From Rhynchopus sp. YZ270_cl-10 (lineage: Eukaryota; Euglenozoa; Diplonemea; Diplonemida; Diplonemidae): 64,000 bases of DNA. The DNA lies in assembly GCA_964035575.1 (NCBI GenBank), contig OZ037840.1:806001-870000 (forward strand), read 5' to 3'. The translations under genes and the position numbers were made by a program. The notes beneath the pieces were generated by a model. That model did no database searches, was not told the origin of the DNA, and was given only the letters and a program-made list of their open reading frames with translations. Positions within the stretch are counted from its first letter, which is position 1. Every line of letters starts with the position of its first letter. Below, one piece after another: positions 41,712 to 52,984 of this stretch.

Positions 41712-42494
41712 TCCAGAGTTGTGCTGTTCGGGTGCTGTGCATGATGCAGGTAGACGCTGCTCTGTAGGCTGTTCTTGGCAATGCTCAGCACCAATGTGTA
41801 ATCTTCCGCTTTTTAGACACTTTTGATAAGTCAGCGTCAACGTCAAGCCACCACGCAAAGTGGTCTTGTTGGGAATCTCATGGAATCTCTTGCAAAAAAA
41901 AAAAAGGCCTCCTTTCCACACCTTTTTTTCGCATACAACCCAGCCCTGCTAGCTTCCTCCTCCCAAAAATAAGAATAAAAAGGTATCGGTCCCAACTACT
42001 CAAACGTTCTCTCACCCCAGGTTTGCTTAACCTGAGTTTTCATCGATTCTTCCCATTCGTCACCCACCAATGAGATATGGAGAGGAGGGCATAGCTCTTA
42101 TGTGAATGGAGCCTAAGACGGAGATGGATTCCGTGTCAAGACACATTTTTTTCTCGTTTTTCGGTGTGTTGTTACCGACTGCAAAGCGTGCTCCTCCTAT
42201 TTGTTCTCTTTTAAGGATCCTGCGAAGAAATCGTAGCTACCATAAGTAGTCTATAATAAAACAATAGCTTTGGTGGTGCAGCTGAAGGGAGGTGCTATGT
42301 TTGTGCTATGTTCTGCTATGTTCTGCTATTCTGGGCATCTGGATTTTTTGGTGCGGCTGAAGGGAGGGTGCTATTTTGTGCTATTTTTGGGGTCGTCGGC
42401 CACACCAATTTGCCTTGACCATTTTTGTTTTTACATTGATACATTGCATTACCACACAGCTTACACACACCCCACCCTACCACTCTTACCTACG
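41712..42494. other. 5' region of the carrier gene
   Basis: No gene. About 42185-42262 repeats the module found at 11905-12000 (ctcttttaaggatcctgcga, agtctataataaaacaatag). A short internal duplication follows (gcagctgaagggaggtgcta / gcggctgaagggagggtgct). An in-frame open stretch from 42270 reaches the carrier ATG but lacks similarity to the family. Confidence 0.55.
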
Positions 42495-43427
42495 ATGTCT
42501 GCCGCCATGGTCACCCCCGCAACCAACAAGAAGGTGCAGCAGCAGCCTGCGCAACAGCAGTCGTCCCTTGCGAGCATCGTGCCCCGCTTTCTGTGCAGCT
42601 CCTCTGCCGCGTGCATTGCGGAGATCTTCACCTTCCCCATCGACACTACTAGGGTTCGTGTGCAGATGACCGGAAAGAAGGTTGGCATGTTTGCAACCGC
42701 AGCTGAGGTCTATCAGAAGCAGGGCTTTATGACATTCTACAAAGGTATTTCCCCAGCATTGGTCAGACAGTTTGTGCAGTGCGGGATGAACCTTGGAACG
42801 TATGTGCCCATCAGGAATGCGCTTGGGGCCGACAAAGATCAGTCGGTGTTGAAGAAAGGGATGGCCGGAGCGATGAGTGGGTCGTTCGGACAGTTCTGTG
42901 CAATCCCGACCGATATCGTGAAGGTCCGCATGCAGGCTGACAACAAAAGCATTTTGATGGGAGGACAGCCGAAGTACAATGGCGCGCTGCACTGCGCGCA
43001 GGCCTGCTACAAGGAGGCTGGGTTCTTGGGGATGTGGAGGGGCGCGACTCCGAGCTGTACCCGCTCCGCCGCGATCCATTCCTCAGGGCTTGCGAGCTAC
43101 GACACCTCGAAGACGTTGGTTGTCTCGAGGCTCGGATTCGACAGTGAAAAGACCTCAACACACATTTTGTGTTCTGCCATCAGTGGTGTGGTCAGCAGTA
43201 CCGTTGGCTGCCCCTTCGATGTCATCAAGACACGTGTCATGAACCACGACAACTTCTCGACAACAACCCCCCGTCAAATTCTGGTCGAAACCATCAGGAA
43301 GGAAGGTGTCCGCGCGCTCTTCAAGGGTTACATCCCTACCCTCTCCCGTCTTGGACCCTGGCAGGTGTGCTGGTTGACGTGCTACGAGAAGTTCTGCATT
43401 CTCGCAACAGGGCAGTCGAAGATTTAA
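42495..43427 (+). CDS. Mitochondrial carrier (SLC25), dicarboxylate/UCP-like (310 aa)
   Basis: Inner mitochondrial membrane exchanger with three ~100-residue repeats. The signature P-x-D/E-x-x-R/K-x-R appears three times: PIDTTRVR (~49), PTDIVKVR (~138), PFDVIKTR (~239). Other family features: GISPALVRQ, GATPSCTRSAAIHSSGLASYDTSK and the C-terminal RLGPWQVCWLTCYEKF, which best fit the dicarboxylate carrier, uncoupling protein and oxoglutarate carrier branch. Length is normal. The ATG (MSAAM) gives the usual short N-terminus; an upstream in-frame extension is leader. Single exon. Precise substrate not determined. Confidence 0.93.
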   Translation: MSAAMVTPATNKKVQQQPAQQQSSLASIVPRFLCSSSAACIAEIFTFPIDTTRVRVQMTGKKVGMFATAAEVYQKQGFMTFYKGISPALVRQFVQCGMNLGTYVPIRNALGADKDQSVLKKGMAGAMSGSFGQFCAIPTDIVKVRMQADNKSILMGGQPKYNGALHCAQACYKEAGFLGMWRGATPSCTRSAAIHSSGLASYDTSKTLVVSRLGFDSEKTSTHILCSAISGVVSSTVGCPFDVIKTRVMNHDNFSTTTPRQILVETIRKEGVRALFKGYIPTLSRLGPWQVCWLTCYEKFCILATGQSKI

Positions 43428-44583
43428 AGAAACGCTGAATCAGAGATTAGAAGCGGATTCATTGCAAACTTTTTATTGTTTCGTTTTTTTTCTCACGCAA
43501 AGTAACATACAATACAACGAGGCTATAGGATACGCCTGAAAATAGGCAGATCTGGAATATCTATGTGAGGCGTGTCTGAGGCGTGACTGATCCGGCCTGA
43601 GAGAGGGGCTGCTTCGACCTCGTTGCATTGCATGAAAGTACAAGAAATCTTTGCATTTTTCATTTTTTATTTATGTTGTTACCACCAGGCAGAACCCCTA
43701 TTTTCAATCTTTTTTTCTAGTTGGTTTGGGGAATTTTATTTTATCTTGCAGGCGCAATCCCGACTTAGCTTTCTTTATTTTTTTTGTCTTTTTTAAAAAA
43801 AGGTGAATAAATGATGATGCGATTTAGTGCATTTTTTTTTTATCTCCCCCTCCTCCTCCTCCTCCTCCTCTCTTGCCCAGCGTCGGTGTTCTGACCATGA
43901 TACAGTATGATACAAGAGGTTACCCCGTCCCTGCTCTCTTTTCCCCCCAAAAAAAAGAAGTGTCTGAGAAAGCGTGCACGTTAGTCGACTCCCTGCAACA
44001 TATAAAAACCCACCCATCCCCTTCCTTCTTGCATGGCTCTTTGGAAAATATGGTGTTGATTTATTTTTTTTTTTGTGCCAAAATGGAGGTACCGTTTGGT
44101 TTTATTTGGCTATTGGCCATCAGTGCCTGCGTCCCAGAGGCGTTTGTACTATCAACTTTTCTTTTATTTCTCCTTTTTGAGATTTTTTTTTTTGCTTTTT
44201 TTGCTTCTTTTGGTTTTCTTTTCTTTGTTTTTTTTTTTGCTTTTTTTGTTTTTTTCTCTTTTTTTGTGCTACATCTGTTGGGTATTGTGTGTTTTTTTAA
44301 TATCAACCTTCTTTTTTTACTTGGGGGATTTCCTCAGTAACCTTTATAGAGTAAGAGGAAGTGCCACAAAAGGGCCCCCCGGATGAAATTTAACGTCCAG
44401 CCCAGGACAGTGGTGGATTTTTCTTTTTCTTTTTCTTTTTTTTTGAGCAGGCTGAAAAAAAAAAAACACAAAACACATACCCCAAAAAGCACCTCCTCTC
44501 CCCATCTCCTCTTCACCCTCCAAAAAACGTGAAGCGCATAAGAAACCCTGACCCATCCCCTTCATGGGGGTTTCAATTAAAAA

Positions 44584-44646
44584 GGCTTCGGCCGACATTG
44601 AGTACAGATCGTTATACCAGTAGGTATAACGTGATTGTCGATACAA
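44584..44646 (+). ncRNA. Structured RNA element, copy C
   Basis: GGC-UUCG-GCC hairpin (44584-44593), CGACA (44593-44597) pairing with UGUCG (44636-44640), inner perfect 8-bp hairpin GTTATACC-AGTA-GGTATAAC (44611-44630). The single-stranded ATTGAGTACAGATC and GTGATTG match copy B exactly, while both stems differ but still pair. Followed by atacaacaaaaaaaa. About 1.15 kb downstream of the carrier gene. RNA class unknown; it does not match hammerhead, HDV or SECIS patterns. Confidence 0.55.
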
Positions 44647-45194
44647 CAAAAAAAACACTTCTTCTGATTTTTGGTGAGACGTCGAGCTTTTTTTCCCCCC
44701 TCCGAATTGCATTCCACCTACCCCTCCCTTCACTCTCCGTCTCCACCCCCTTCCTTAAAAACCCCTTCATAAAAACCCCACCCAAGGCCCTCTCCCTAAA
44801 ACCCCATTCTCCCCTGATTGGCTAGCTTCTGCTGCGTCTTTCCCTTCCGGGATCTTCTGTCTTGTTACACGCAAGATAATTAGCCCCCCCCCCCCCCCCA
44901 CCCCGACCTGAAATAGAACCCCTGAAATTTCTAGAATTTAACGTTCTATTTTATCAAATAATCCCCCGACCCCTAGTTTTATGCAATCAGATTTTTTTTT
45001 TTGTGGAAGCGAACAACAACCTTAATGTTTCCTCTTCCCGTTTTCCAGCCTTTTGAGCAACAAGCAAAGAGTAACGAGTCTCTCGAGCATTTTTTTGCCT
45101 TTTTTTTTTTTGAGAGAGTTACCAGATATCTCTTTGCATTTGTACCACCAACGACTGAGAAGGGGTAAGGCCTTATAAGGGGGGAAAACAAACA

Positions 45195-45316
45195 CAGTAG
45201 TCCAAATTAAGTTTGGCGTCCAAAAAGAACAAGGCACCGAATTACTCCAAAATAAAATCTCCAAAATCCGCCAAACTTTTTTTTTTTTGGACGCAAAGCT
45301 TTCTTTTGGACTATTG
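45195..45316. mobile_element. Short MITE, mariner-like ends (122 bp)
   Basis: Ends CAGTAGTCCAAATTAAG and, reverse complemented, CAATAGTCCAAAAGAAAG, then ggcgtcc/gcgtcc on each side. Shares its core (reverse complement of ctccaaaatccgccaaactt) with the copy at 53715. TA follows on the right; the left TA is lost. Non-coding. Confidence 0.65.
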
Positions 45317-46219
45317 TATGGTGTATCCCCACCTTTTCAAATACAATACAAAACAAACAGAGTAGCAAAAACAAAAAAAAACAAAAAGCAAACAAGCTTA
45401 CAAACCCCCCCGCCTTTTCACTTCACCTTTTTCTTCATAGATTACATGGTTGAGGGTTCACCCCGGTACAGCCGGTCATTGTACCAAGGTACTGTTCACG
45501 AGAGGGCTGTTGTGATTTCAAGTCAACTTTGTTTTTGGCGTGATTTGCGAAGAACACAAACCAGGAGGGAAATTTTTTGTGAATCAGGTGACTGAGCGCT
45601 TCAGGCTTTAGGGCTCCTCTTTAACAAAATGCTGAAGAAAGGGTTTTGTATTTCAAGTCGACTTTTTCTTCCCCTTTCCTCATGCCTTAATGACTTGAGG
45701 GGTTGATGCCCTGCATTGACTTTCTATGCAGCAAAAACATGGATGAGTGAAAGAGTGTCTTGTATGGGCTACACTCGAACAGAATATCAAAAAAAAAAAC
45801 AAAACAAAAATAGTTAGTAATTTCACGACAATGAAGTAGTCATTTTTTACTCGAGTATGTTTTTTTTTTGCACGCGAGAAAAATTGTATCTGCTGTCCTC
45901 TGGATGAGGGTCTGCAGATTTCATTTGGGTTTTATTTAGAAGGTTCAGAGGTGACCTACGATGTTTAGGTTCACCTTACCAACTTTTATTCCTGTGTTTT
46001 CGATGTGAACCGCGTGCATTTCGTGTGAATTTAGTTCTTCCGATTTTCTTTTTTCTTTTTTTTTCTTTTTTGTGTGAAGAAAAATCGTGGCTGTTATCTT
46101 GTGGTAGTCAATCAAACAATTTTTTGCTTTCCCTCCCCTCTCGATTTCTCCCTCCAAAAAACAAACAAAAAAATAATAAAAAAAATAATAATAACACAGA
46201 AAGGGGAGATGCCAAAGAT

Positions 46220-46560
46220 ATGATTTTCCCACTATTGTTGCCTGCATATTTTGCAGCATTTATCATGGGGCAACACTATGCACACAGAGCCACCCCTATC
46301 CCCTAAGTTCCCCTCAAAGGTAACCTATTGCGGAGCTCCCCCAGCCGCCCCAACGTGACATAGCGAAGAAATGCAAAATTGTCCTTCCACACCCACGCAC
46401 GCACACCCTCGGGTTTTTGCTGTTGTGGGGAAAATGGTATTTCTTTGTGCGCACATCAAGGCACATTCTTTCGCAATTTTTTCTTCTTTTAGACGCCCTT
46501 TTTATATGGTTGATGGGTAGAATGTAAAAGGGTGGCTAATCACAGAGGATTGGGTTTCTT
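46220..46560. repeat. Isolated copy of the 51-55 kb satellite unit
   Basis: Starts at cctgcatattttgcagcatt, includes the GC-rich core attgcggagctcccccagcc (46330) and the end ggtggctaatcacagaggat. Separated by ~4.6 kb from the main array. Confidence 0.8.
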
Positions 46561-46939
46561 CTTCTTTTATAAAAAAAAATGAAAACAAAAGGTGAAATTT
46601 ATTCTGTTCCCCGCGAGACCTATCTACTCTTCTGGGGGTCTCCCTGACTGCGAGATGTGGTCACGAGGGAATTTATCTTTCACATGTTTATTTTTTATTT
46701 TTGGTGTAGGTAGGTGACCCAAGCCAGTGAGTCTTGGGTTCATATTACCATGCCATTTCTCTCTTGTATTCCGGTGGTGTGCTCTATTCTTTATTCCGAG
46801 ATACGTGGACAAGAGGTGCATGGTTCATTTCATTTTATTTTTTTCGCTCTTCCTTGTAACATCTAGTTCCTCTTCTTCGAAACTGTGCTTCCCAGTGTGT
46901 GAGGCCACCTTCCAACCTTCGCTATCTCGTTTTTTTAAA

Positions 46940-47100
46940 TTTGTACGCACACTACTTTTGTGAGCGGAAAGTGTCAACGTCGTTCACTCACCTTAACCGT
47001 GCTGCGCAACACCACCACCCAACATGTGTGGAAGCGTCAACGCATCAAACAACTACAAGAAGGGGGGTGAGGGAACGACAAGGTGACACTTTTTATTTCT
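46940..47100. repeat. ~150-bp repeat shared with 54258-54420
   Basis: Contains ttgtgagcggaaagtgtcaa and caactacaagaagggggg in both places; the 54-kb copy has an extra ~15 bp (gcgagagagtagtgc). Non-coding. Confidence 0.75.
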
Positions 47101-47419
47101 TATCTGCTGAACAGGCCTGGTGCTAAGTGCCATTTCGCCGTTTCGGGTTTTTTCGTAGGGATCTCTTACTCATGTGAAAAAGAAAAAAATAAATGAAGTA
47201 TAGTGGAGCACACTCTAGGGTGGCTACACTAATACAACCAAGTTTCCAATAAATGAAAAAAAAAAAAAAAAAACGGCCTGGGTGTCCTGGGAAAATATGT
47301 TGGGAGTCTTGTATAACTGTGTGGGAAATGCAAAAAAAAAATAATAATAAAAAAATAGTGGAGCTCGCCCTCGGGTGTCGACACTAATACAACTAAGTTT
47401 TCAAAAAAAAAATATTTAA

Positions 47420-48423
47420 CCCTTTATGGACCACGACCGATTTTTTCGATTTGCTAGGATCTTCTCTCCCATAGGTAAAATGAGATCCGATGCATATTTT
47501 TGATCGTACCTGGCCGCAATTGAAAGATTTTGAGCAGATCTTTCAAATGGAGCAGAAATCGAAATAAAATGAGAAAAATGGAAAATTGAAAATTGAGGAG
47601 AGCTGATATTTTTTTCTGAAAATTTTGAAGAAAAAAATTATTCCGGTTGCGTACCTGTTTTTTCGGTTTTCGAAAATGGCTTTATTTGAAAGATCGGTTC
47701 AAAATCTTTCAAAAGAAAAAAAAATCGATCAAAAAGTCCTAGTAGATAATGTCTCACTGCATGGAGAGAAGGTACCAACCAACTATATATACCGTAATTG
47801 TACAGAGGTAGGACAGTACAAAAGTTGGGGCTTTTGGGACTTTTGGCCAACTTGGCCTGGTGCTGAACAAAGGTGAACGCCGCATCCCACGCACATGTAA
47901 TCTGTTTTCAGACGCCTGTTTCCCAAGCAAGAAGAAGTTGTCGACCAACACCCTCCTGCCAGTGTCTCTGTACCTTGACCGTGTTGATATAGATTTTCTG
48001 TACAATGTCCCTCAAAAGACAAAATGCAATAAATACACGGAGAAGAGGCACATCCAGTTCAGGGTCAGGAACTGCAACTACGCGTGTTACTTTGCCCAGT
48101 CGCGGGTATTTTCCATTATTTTGGTTTCGTTCTGAAGACCGTACAAAATGGTTCCCTGCACACCAAAGTTTGAATCCTCTGATGACTCAAGCGCGTCAGA
48201 ATGGTACATTATTCCCAAAAAATGACCCAAAATACCCTATTATGTGATAATGCCGGGTGTGGATGAGAGGGGATGAGAGCGTCAAAAAAAATCGAATCTT
48301 GCGTCTTTTGAAAGATTTCGCACAAAATCTTCTCATTTAAAAAAAAAAATCTTCAAAAAATCCTAGTGGAAGCCAATTTAGGTGGTTGCGTGGACATATA
48401 TGTCCCCTCTGGTCCTTAAAGGG
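47420..48423. mobile_element. Non-autonomous piggyBac-like (TTAA) element, 1004 bp
   Basis: Flanked by TTAA (47416-47419 and 48424-48427). Ends: left CCCTTTATGGACCACGACC, right (reverse complement) CCCTTTAAGGACCAGAGGGG. Interior has gaaagat-containing motifs near both ends and small ORFs without recognisable similarity. Two copies of the gtggag...ctacactaatacaac dispersed repeat lie just outside on the left (47198, 47357). Confidence 0.82.
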
Positions 48424-50123
48424 TTAAAAAAAAAAAAAATGCCCAAATTCCCCACAGTACAAGACCCCTAACATATTTGCAGGCAGTGTACCACATCTTG
48501 ATTATTTATGTTCTCTCCCCTCCAGAGAAAAGCCTTTCAATTCTCCCCCGTCGTCAGTGCCATTTGGCAAATAATTCCCTCCTCCCCGTTTTTGCGGGTA
48601 TTTTTTGAACCATTTTTTTTCTTCCATTACTGTAACCTCCCAGTAACCTCCCCGTTTTTGCGGGTAAAAACACCCCTTTTTTGTGGGCAAAAAGAAAAAA
48701 AAAAAAAAAAAACACAACAGAAAAGGAAATCAAAAAGAAAAGGGGGGCATGATGGCTTGTAGCAGCTGCATAGCCGCTCTGATTATTTTTTAAAAAAAAC
48801 GAGGGTTTTTGATAGGTGTCTACTTTCGCTGCCTCAAAGTGCTCCCTCCCTCAGGAACCGAATAATAAAATTCTTCGAAAAAAAATAAAAAAAAAATAAA
48901 AACCAGTGACAGGTCTCCTGTCTAAGAACAAAATGTTGAAAAAAGCAAAACAAAAAAAAGAAAAACTTAAGTAACGAAGTTAGGGTCATCTTACCAACCG
49001 TTTTTTCTATTGTGTGTATGCCCTGTTTGTGTGATGATTTTTTTTTTTTTTTTTTTGCACACAGATTATCGCTTTTTTGCACAAAGAACGGTGATAGTGG
49101 TGACTGGGCTTTGCCTTCATCCTCGTTTCTCAAATTTCATCGTGATTTTGAAGCACTCAAGGTACCCTTAGTGAAGTTAAGAAGCAGTGCAAGGCATTCG
49201 CGTTGCCCCTCTGCAATCTCTCAACTTACAAAGTACTACAATGAAATGCAATACAAAACAAACAGAGTAGCAAAAACAAAAACAAAAAACAACAAAGTTG
49301 AAACAAACTTTTTGAAGCCCCTCTGCGGTGCCTCGTGCAGGATGGAAAGGATCGAAGGTAACTGTTCTGCTGTCTGTGGGGAAGCTTTTCAAAGGAACGC
49401 CCGCACATTAGTAGTGTCGCCGTTCCATCACCATGGCCAGCCTCTCCACCCAACGACCTCTGCAGAAAGCTGTCTTTTCTCTTTGGCGGGTTCTCGTCCT
49501 GCGTGCTGATCTGCGTGTCTGCTTTGACATTGTGTGTGTTGTCTTGTCTTCTGTGTTGGGTTCTGTGCAGAGGTTGTGACGAGAGAGGACAAAAAAATGC
49601 AACACACCCCTGTGAGCGAACGGAATACGCGTGGGGGCACGTCACTCACATTTTGTCATCTTATAAAGGTGTCTACAATAGCTCCGCTCTTTTTTTTTTT
49701 ATCCTTTTCAGAAAGTAGTGATTGGTTACATAAGGCATGGTCACACTATTCTGGGATAATTTTTTTTAGAACCAGCGTCCACTACGATTGTTCGGTGAGG
49801 CGCTTTATTTTTTTTGCACTTTCAACTTATCTTTTAGGGAAATAGCTACAACTCCCCCTTTTCACAGGGTTGCACTTTGGAGGATATCACAGCGTCTCCC
49901 CCTCTCAGGCAGCCTTTTTCTTCAGATGACCAAATTGCTCTCAAAAAAAAATACAATTGTTTTTAAAAAATACAATTTTCCCCCAATAACTTCTTCCCTC
50001 TAACTCTCTCTCTCCCTCTCTCTCGTTTTCCCTTCCTCCCCCACCAGGCCTCAGCCTAACTGGGGGGGGTAGGCAGGCCAACACGGATTAGGGGTGGTGG
50101 GTCCCCCCCGCCCCCCCGCCCCC

Positions 50124-50513
50124 CCCTCTGTACACGGTTGTACAGGGGCTGGGCCGAAGAAAAATTTTTCCAACCAATTTTTGCCCACAAAAAATCGAGA
50201 AAAAAAAAATTTTTTTTTCGATTCTCCTGTGTCTGTGCGTGCTGTGATGGGGTCATTTCGCGCTCAGAAATGAGTATTTTTGACCCAAAATACATGTGTC
50301 AGTTTTGGACTGAAAATTTCAAAAATCGTGTAAAAACTGACACATGTATTTTGGGTCAAAAATACTCATTTCTGAGCGCGAAATGACCCCATCACAGCAC
50401 GCACAGACACAGGAGAATCGAAAAAAAAAATTTTTTTTTTCGATTTTTTGTGGGCAAAAATTGGTCGGAAAAATTTTTCTTCGGCCCACCCCCTGTATAA
50501 CTGTGTACAGAGG
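50124..50513. repeat. Near-perfect 390-bp palindrome (fold-back element)
   Basis: Left arm about 50124-50306 and right arm about 50332-50513, some 180 bp each, nearly identical as reverse complements; the 25-bp spacer contains gactgaaaatttcaaaaatc. Both arms contain aatgaccccatcacagcacg or its complement. The palindrome extends outward into C runs (left) and G runs (right). A transcript would form a long hairpin. No coding. Confidence 0.92.
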
Positions 50514-51459
50514 TGGGGGGGGGGGGGGGGGGGGGGGGGTACCACCCACCCCCCAAGGCCAACATCGGCCGAAAAATTACCCAGAGGCCTGTCCCCCCCC
50601 CCCCCCTCTCTCTTTTTTATTATTCCAAAGTGTACTCAAAAAAACAATGACTCGACAAAAGTGTTCATGTTTTTACTTTTTATTTTAAGCCCTTGCTCCT
50701 TCTGATGAGCGCGGTCGAAGGGCACTTTTCCTGGTCAGGGAGCAGACCGCCGAAACCAGTTTTTAACTTTTCCTTTTCTTTTATTTTGAAAAACACGAAA
50801 AAAGATTCCTGAAGACCAATTGGTCATGGATCCAAAACACAAAAGCAACAACAAAACAAAAAAGCAAATAGTACATTTTTAAAGACCACCAAAACAAAAA
50901 GAGCACAAAGCAAAAACAACAACTTTCTGACAAACACCCCCCCCTCTCAGATCTATATAATAGGTCATTCGAGTGTACACCATGCGTATAAGTCAGGGTG
51001 TTAGCTACTTTTTCGAACTTTCCTGGAGAAAAAAAAAATTCACCAATTCCGGAACCAACTTTTTTTTCCCCTGAAGAAAAAAGGGGGGTGAAAGTTAAAG
51101 CGATGGATATGGCTCACGTGCACACACATCTTTGTTTTGTTGCATCTCATCTCTGTCTCAAAGCGCCTCATTTATTTTTGCCTGCATATTTTGCAGCATT
51201 TATCATGGGGCAACACTATGCACACAGAGCCACCCCTATCCCCTAAGTTCCCCTCAAAGGTAACCTATTGCGGAGCTCCCCCAGCCGCCCCAACGTGACA
51301 TAGCGAAGAAATACGAATTGTCCACCCCACCCATGCGCCCTACACCCTCGGGTTTTGCTGTTGTGGGGAAAATGGTATTTCTTTGTGCGCACATCAAGGC
51401 ACATTCCTTCGCAAATTTTTCTTCTTTTAGACGCCCTTTTTAAATTGTTGATGAGTATC

Positions 51460-51555
51460 CAGTAGGACAATATTGGCGACCAAAAAATTCGCCAATTGCA
51501 AGAAAAACCCCCAAATCCGCCATTTTTTTTGGTCGCCAAGCTTCTTGTCCAACTG
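51460..51555. mobile_element. 96-bp mariner-like MITE nested in the array
   Basis: Ends CAGTAGGACAATATTGGCGACC and, reverse complemented, CAGTTGGACAAG...TTGGCGACC. TA on both sides; other array units show the uninterrupted gatgggtagaatgtaaaagg. Same family as 45195, 53715 and the remnant near 18.0 kb. Confidence 0.82.
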
Positions 51556-52814
51556 TAATGTAAAAGGGTGGCTAATCACAGAGGATTGGGTTCATCTGAG
51601 AAACCTTTTCTTTTGCAGTTTCAAAACTCTTTAATTTGATGGGTGTGCACGTGATGCATATTACATCTTTCAGCTTTTTCCCCTTTTTTTGCATCTCATC
51701 TCTGTCTCAAGATGCCTCTTCTCTTTAGAAATAGATGACCAAGCACGAGAGGCTCAGGTTAGTCTTATCAACTTTTTTTCTTTTGCCTGCACATATTTTG
51801 CAGCATTTATCATGGCTTGGTGCACACAGAGCCACCCCTATCCCCTAAGTTCCCCTCAAAGGTAACCTATTGCGGAGCTCCCCCAGCCGCCCCAACGTGA
51901 CATAGCGAAGAAATACGAATTGTCCACCCCACCCATGCACCCTACACCCTCGGGTTTTGCTGTTGTAGGGAAATGGTATTTCTTTGTGCGCACATCAAGG
52001 CACATTCCTTCGCAAATTTTTCTTCTTTTAGACGTCCTTTTTATATTGTTGATGGGTAGAATGTAAAAGGGTGGCTAATCACAGAGGATTGGGTTCATCT
52101 GATAAACCTTTTCTTTTGCAGTTTCAAGTTCTCCTTTTTTCTTTTTGATGGGTGTGCACGTGAAGCGTATGTGATCGTTCAGTTTTTTTCCTTTTCATCT
52201 CATCTCTGTTTCAAGATGTTTCACTTATTTTTGCCTGCACATATTTTGCAGCACTTATCATGGCACGGTGCACAATAGCCACCCCTATCCCCTAAGTTCC
52301 TCAACTCCCTTTTGTAAGGTGACTGAACAGCCTTTCAGTTAATCTTGACAAAGTTTTTCTCTGACAAACTGTTTTGAGACTTTTTATTTTGGATAACGAA
52401 AAAACCGCCCCCCCCGTTATTCCCCATTGCGGAGCTCCCCCAGCCGCCCCAACGTGACATAGCGAAGAAATACAAAATTGTCCTTCCCACCCGTGCACGC
52501 ACACCCCTCGGGTTTTTGCTGTTGTGGGGAAATTGTATTTCTTTGTGCGCACATCAAGGCACATTCCTTCGCAAATTTTTCTTCTTTTAGACGTCCTTTT
52601 TATATGGTTGATGGGTAGAATGTATAAGGGTGGCTAATCACAGAGGATTGGGTTCATCTGATAAACCTTTTCTTTGCATTTTCAAGTTCTCTCTATTTTG
52701 ATGGGCACATTCCATCTTGCAACTTTTTTTTCCTTTGCTGCATCTATCTCTGTCTCAAGATGCCTCTTCTCTTTTGCCTGCATATTTTGCAGCATTTATC
52801 ATGGGGCAACACTA

Positions 52815-52984
52815 CACGACGGTGAAGTAAATCACATGGCATGTGCTTTACATGTAACTTTTTTTTACATGTCCTCACATGTCATTTTACCTGTAAAATA
52901 ACATGTAAGGTAACGTATACTGACCATAAAAAGGTCAACCGACATGTAAAATGCACATGTCATGTCATTTACTTCACCGTCGTG
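52815..52984. mobile_element. 170-bp TIR element nested in the array, no target duplication
   Basis: Inverted ends of about 40 bp starting CACGACGGTGAAGTAAAT. Flanks cacta and tgcacacag join exactly to the uninterrupted cactatgcacacag of other units, so no bases are duplicated. Interior rich in acatgt. Non-coding. Confidence 0.85.

Larger units (their letters stand above)
43431..46219. other. Gene-free T-rich spacer
   Basis: Long T and C runs, no convincing gene. Contains structured RNA copy C (44584), a 122-bp MITE (45195) and a copy of the dispersed repeat at about 45440-45620 (ccccggtacagccggtcatt, tactgttcacgagagggctg, ggtgactgagcgcttcaggc). Confidence 0.5.

Noticed and set aside
42270-42494. 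N-terminal extension of the mitochondrial carrier
   Set aside because: Leader-like repeats (ctgaagggaggtgctat twice) and no family similarity; normal carrier length is reached from 42495.
50994-51080. Second copy of the 2506 hAT-like element
   Set aside because: Only the beginning (cagggtgtt...cgaactttcctgg) is similar; no right end or duplication, at most a decayed end.
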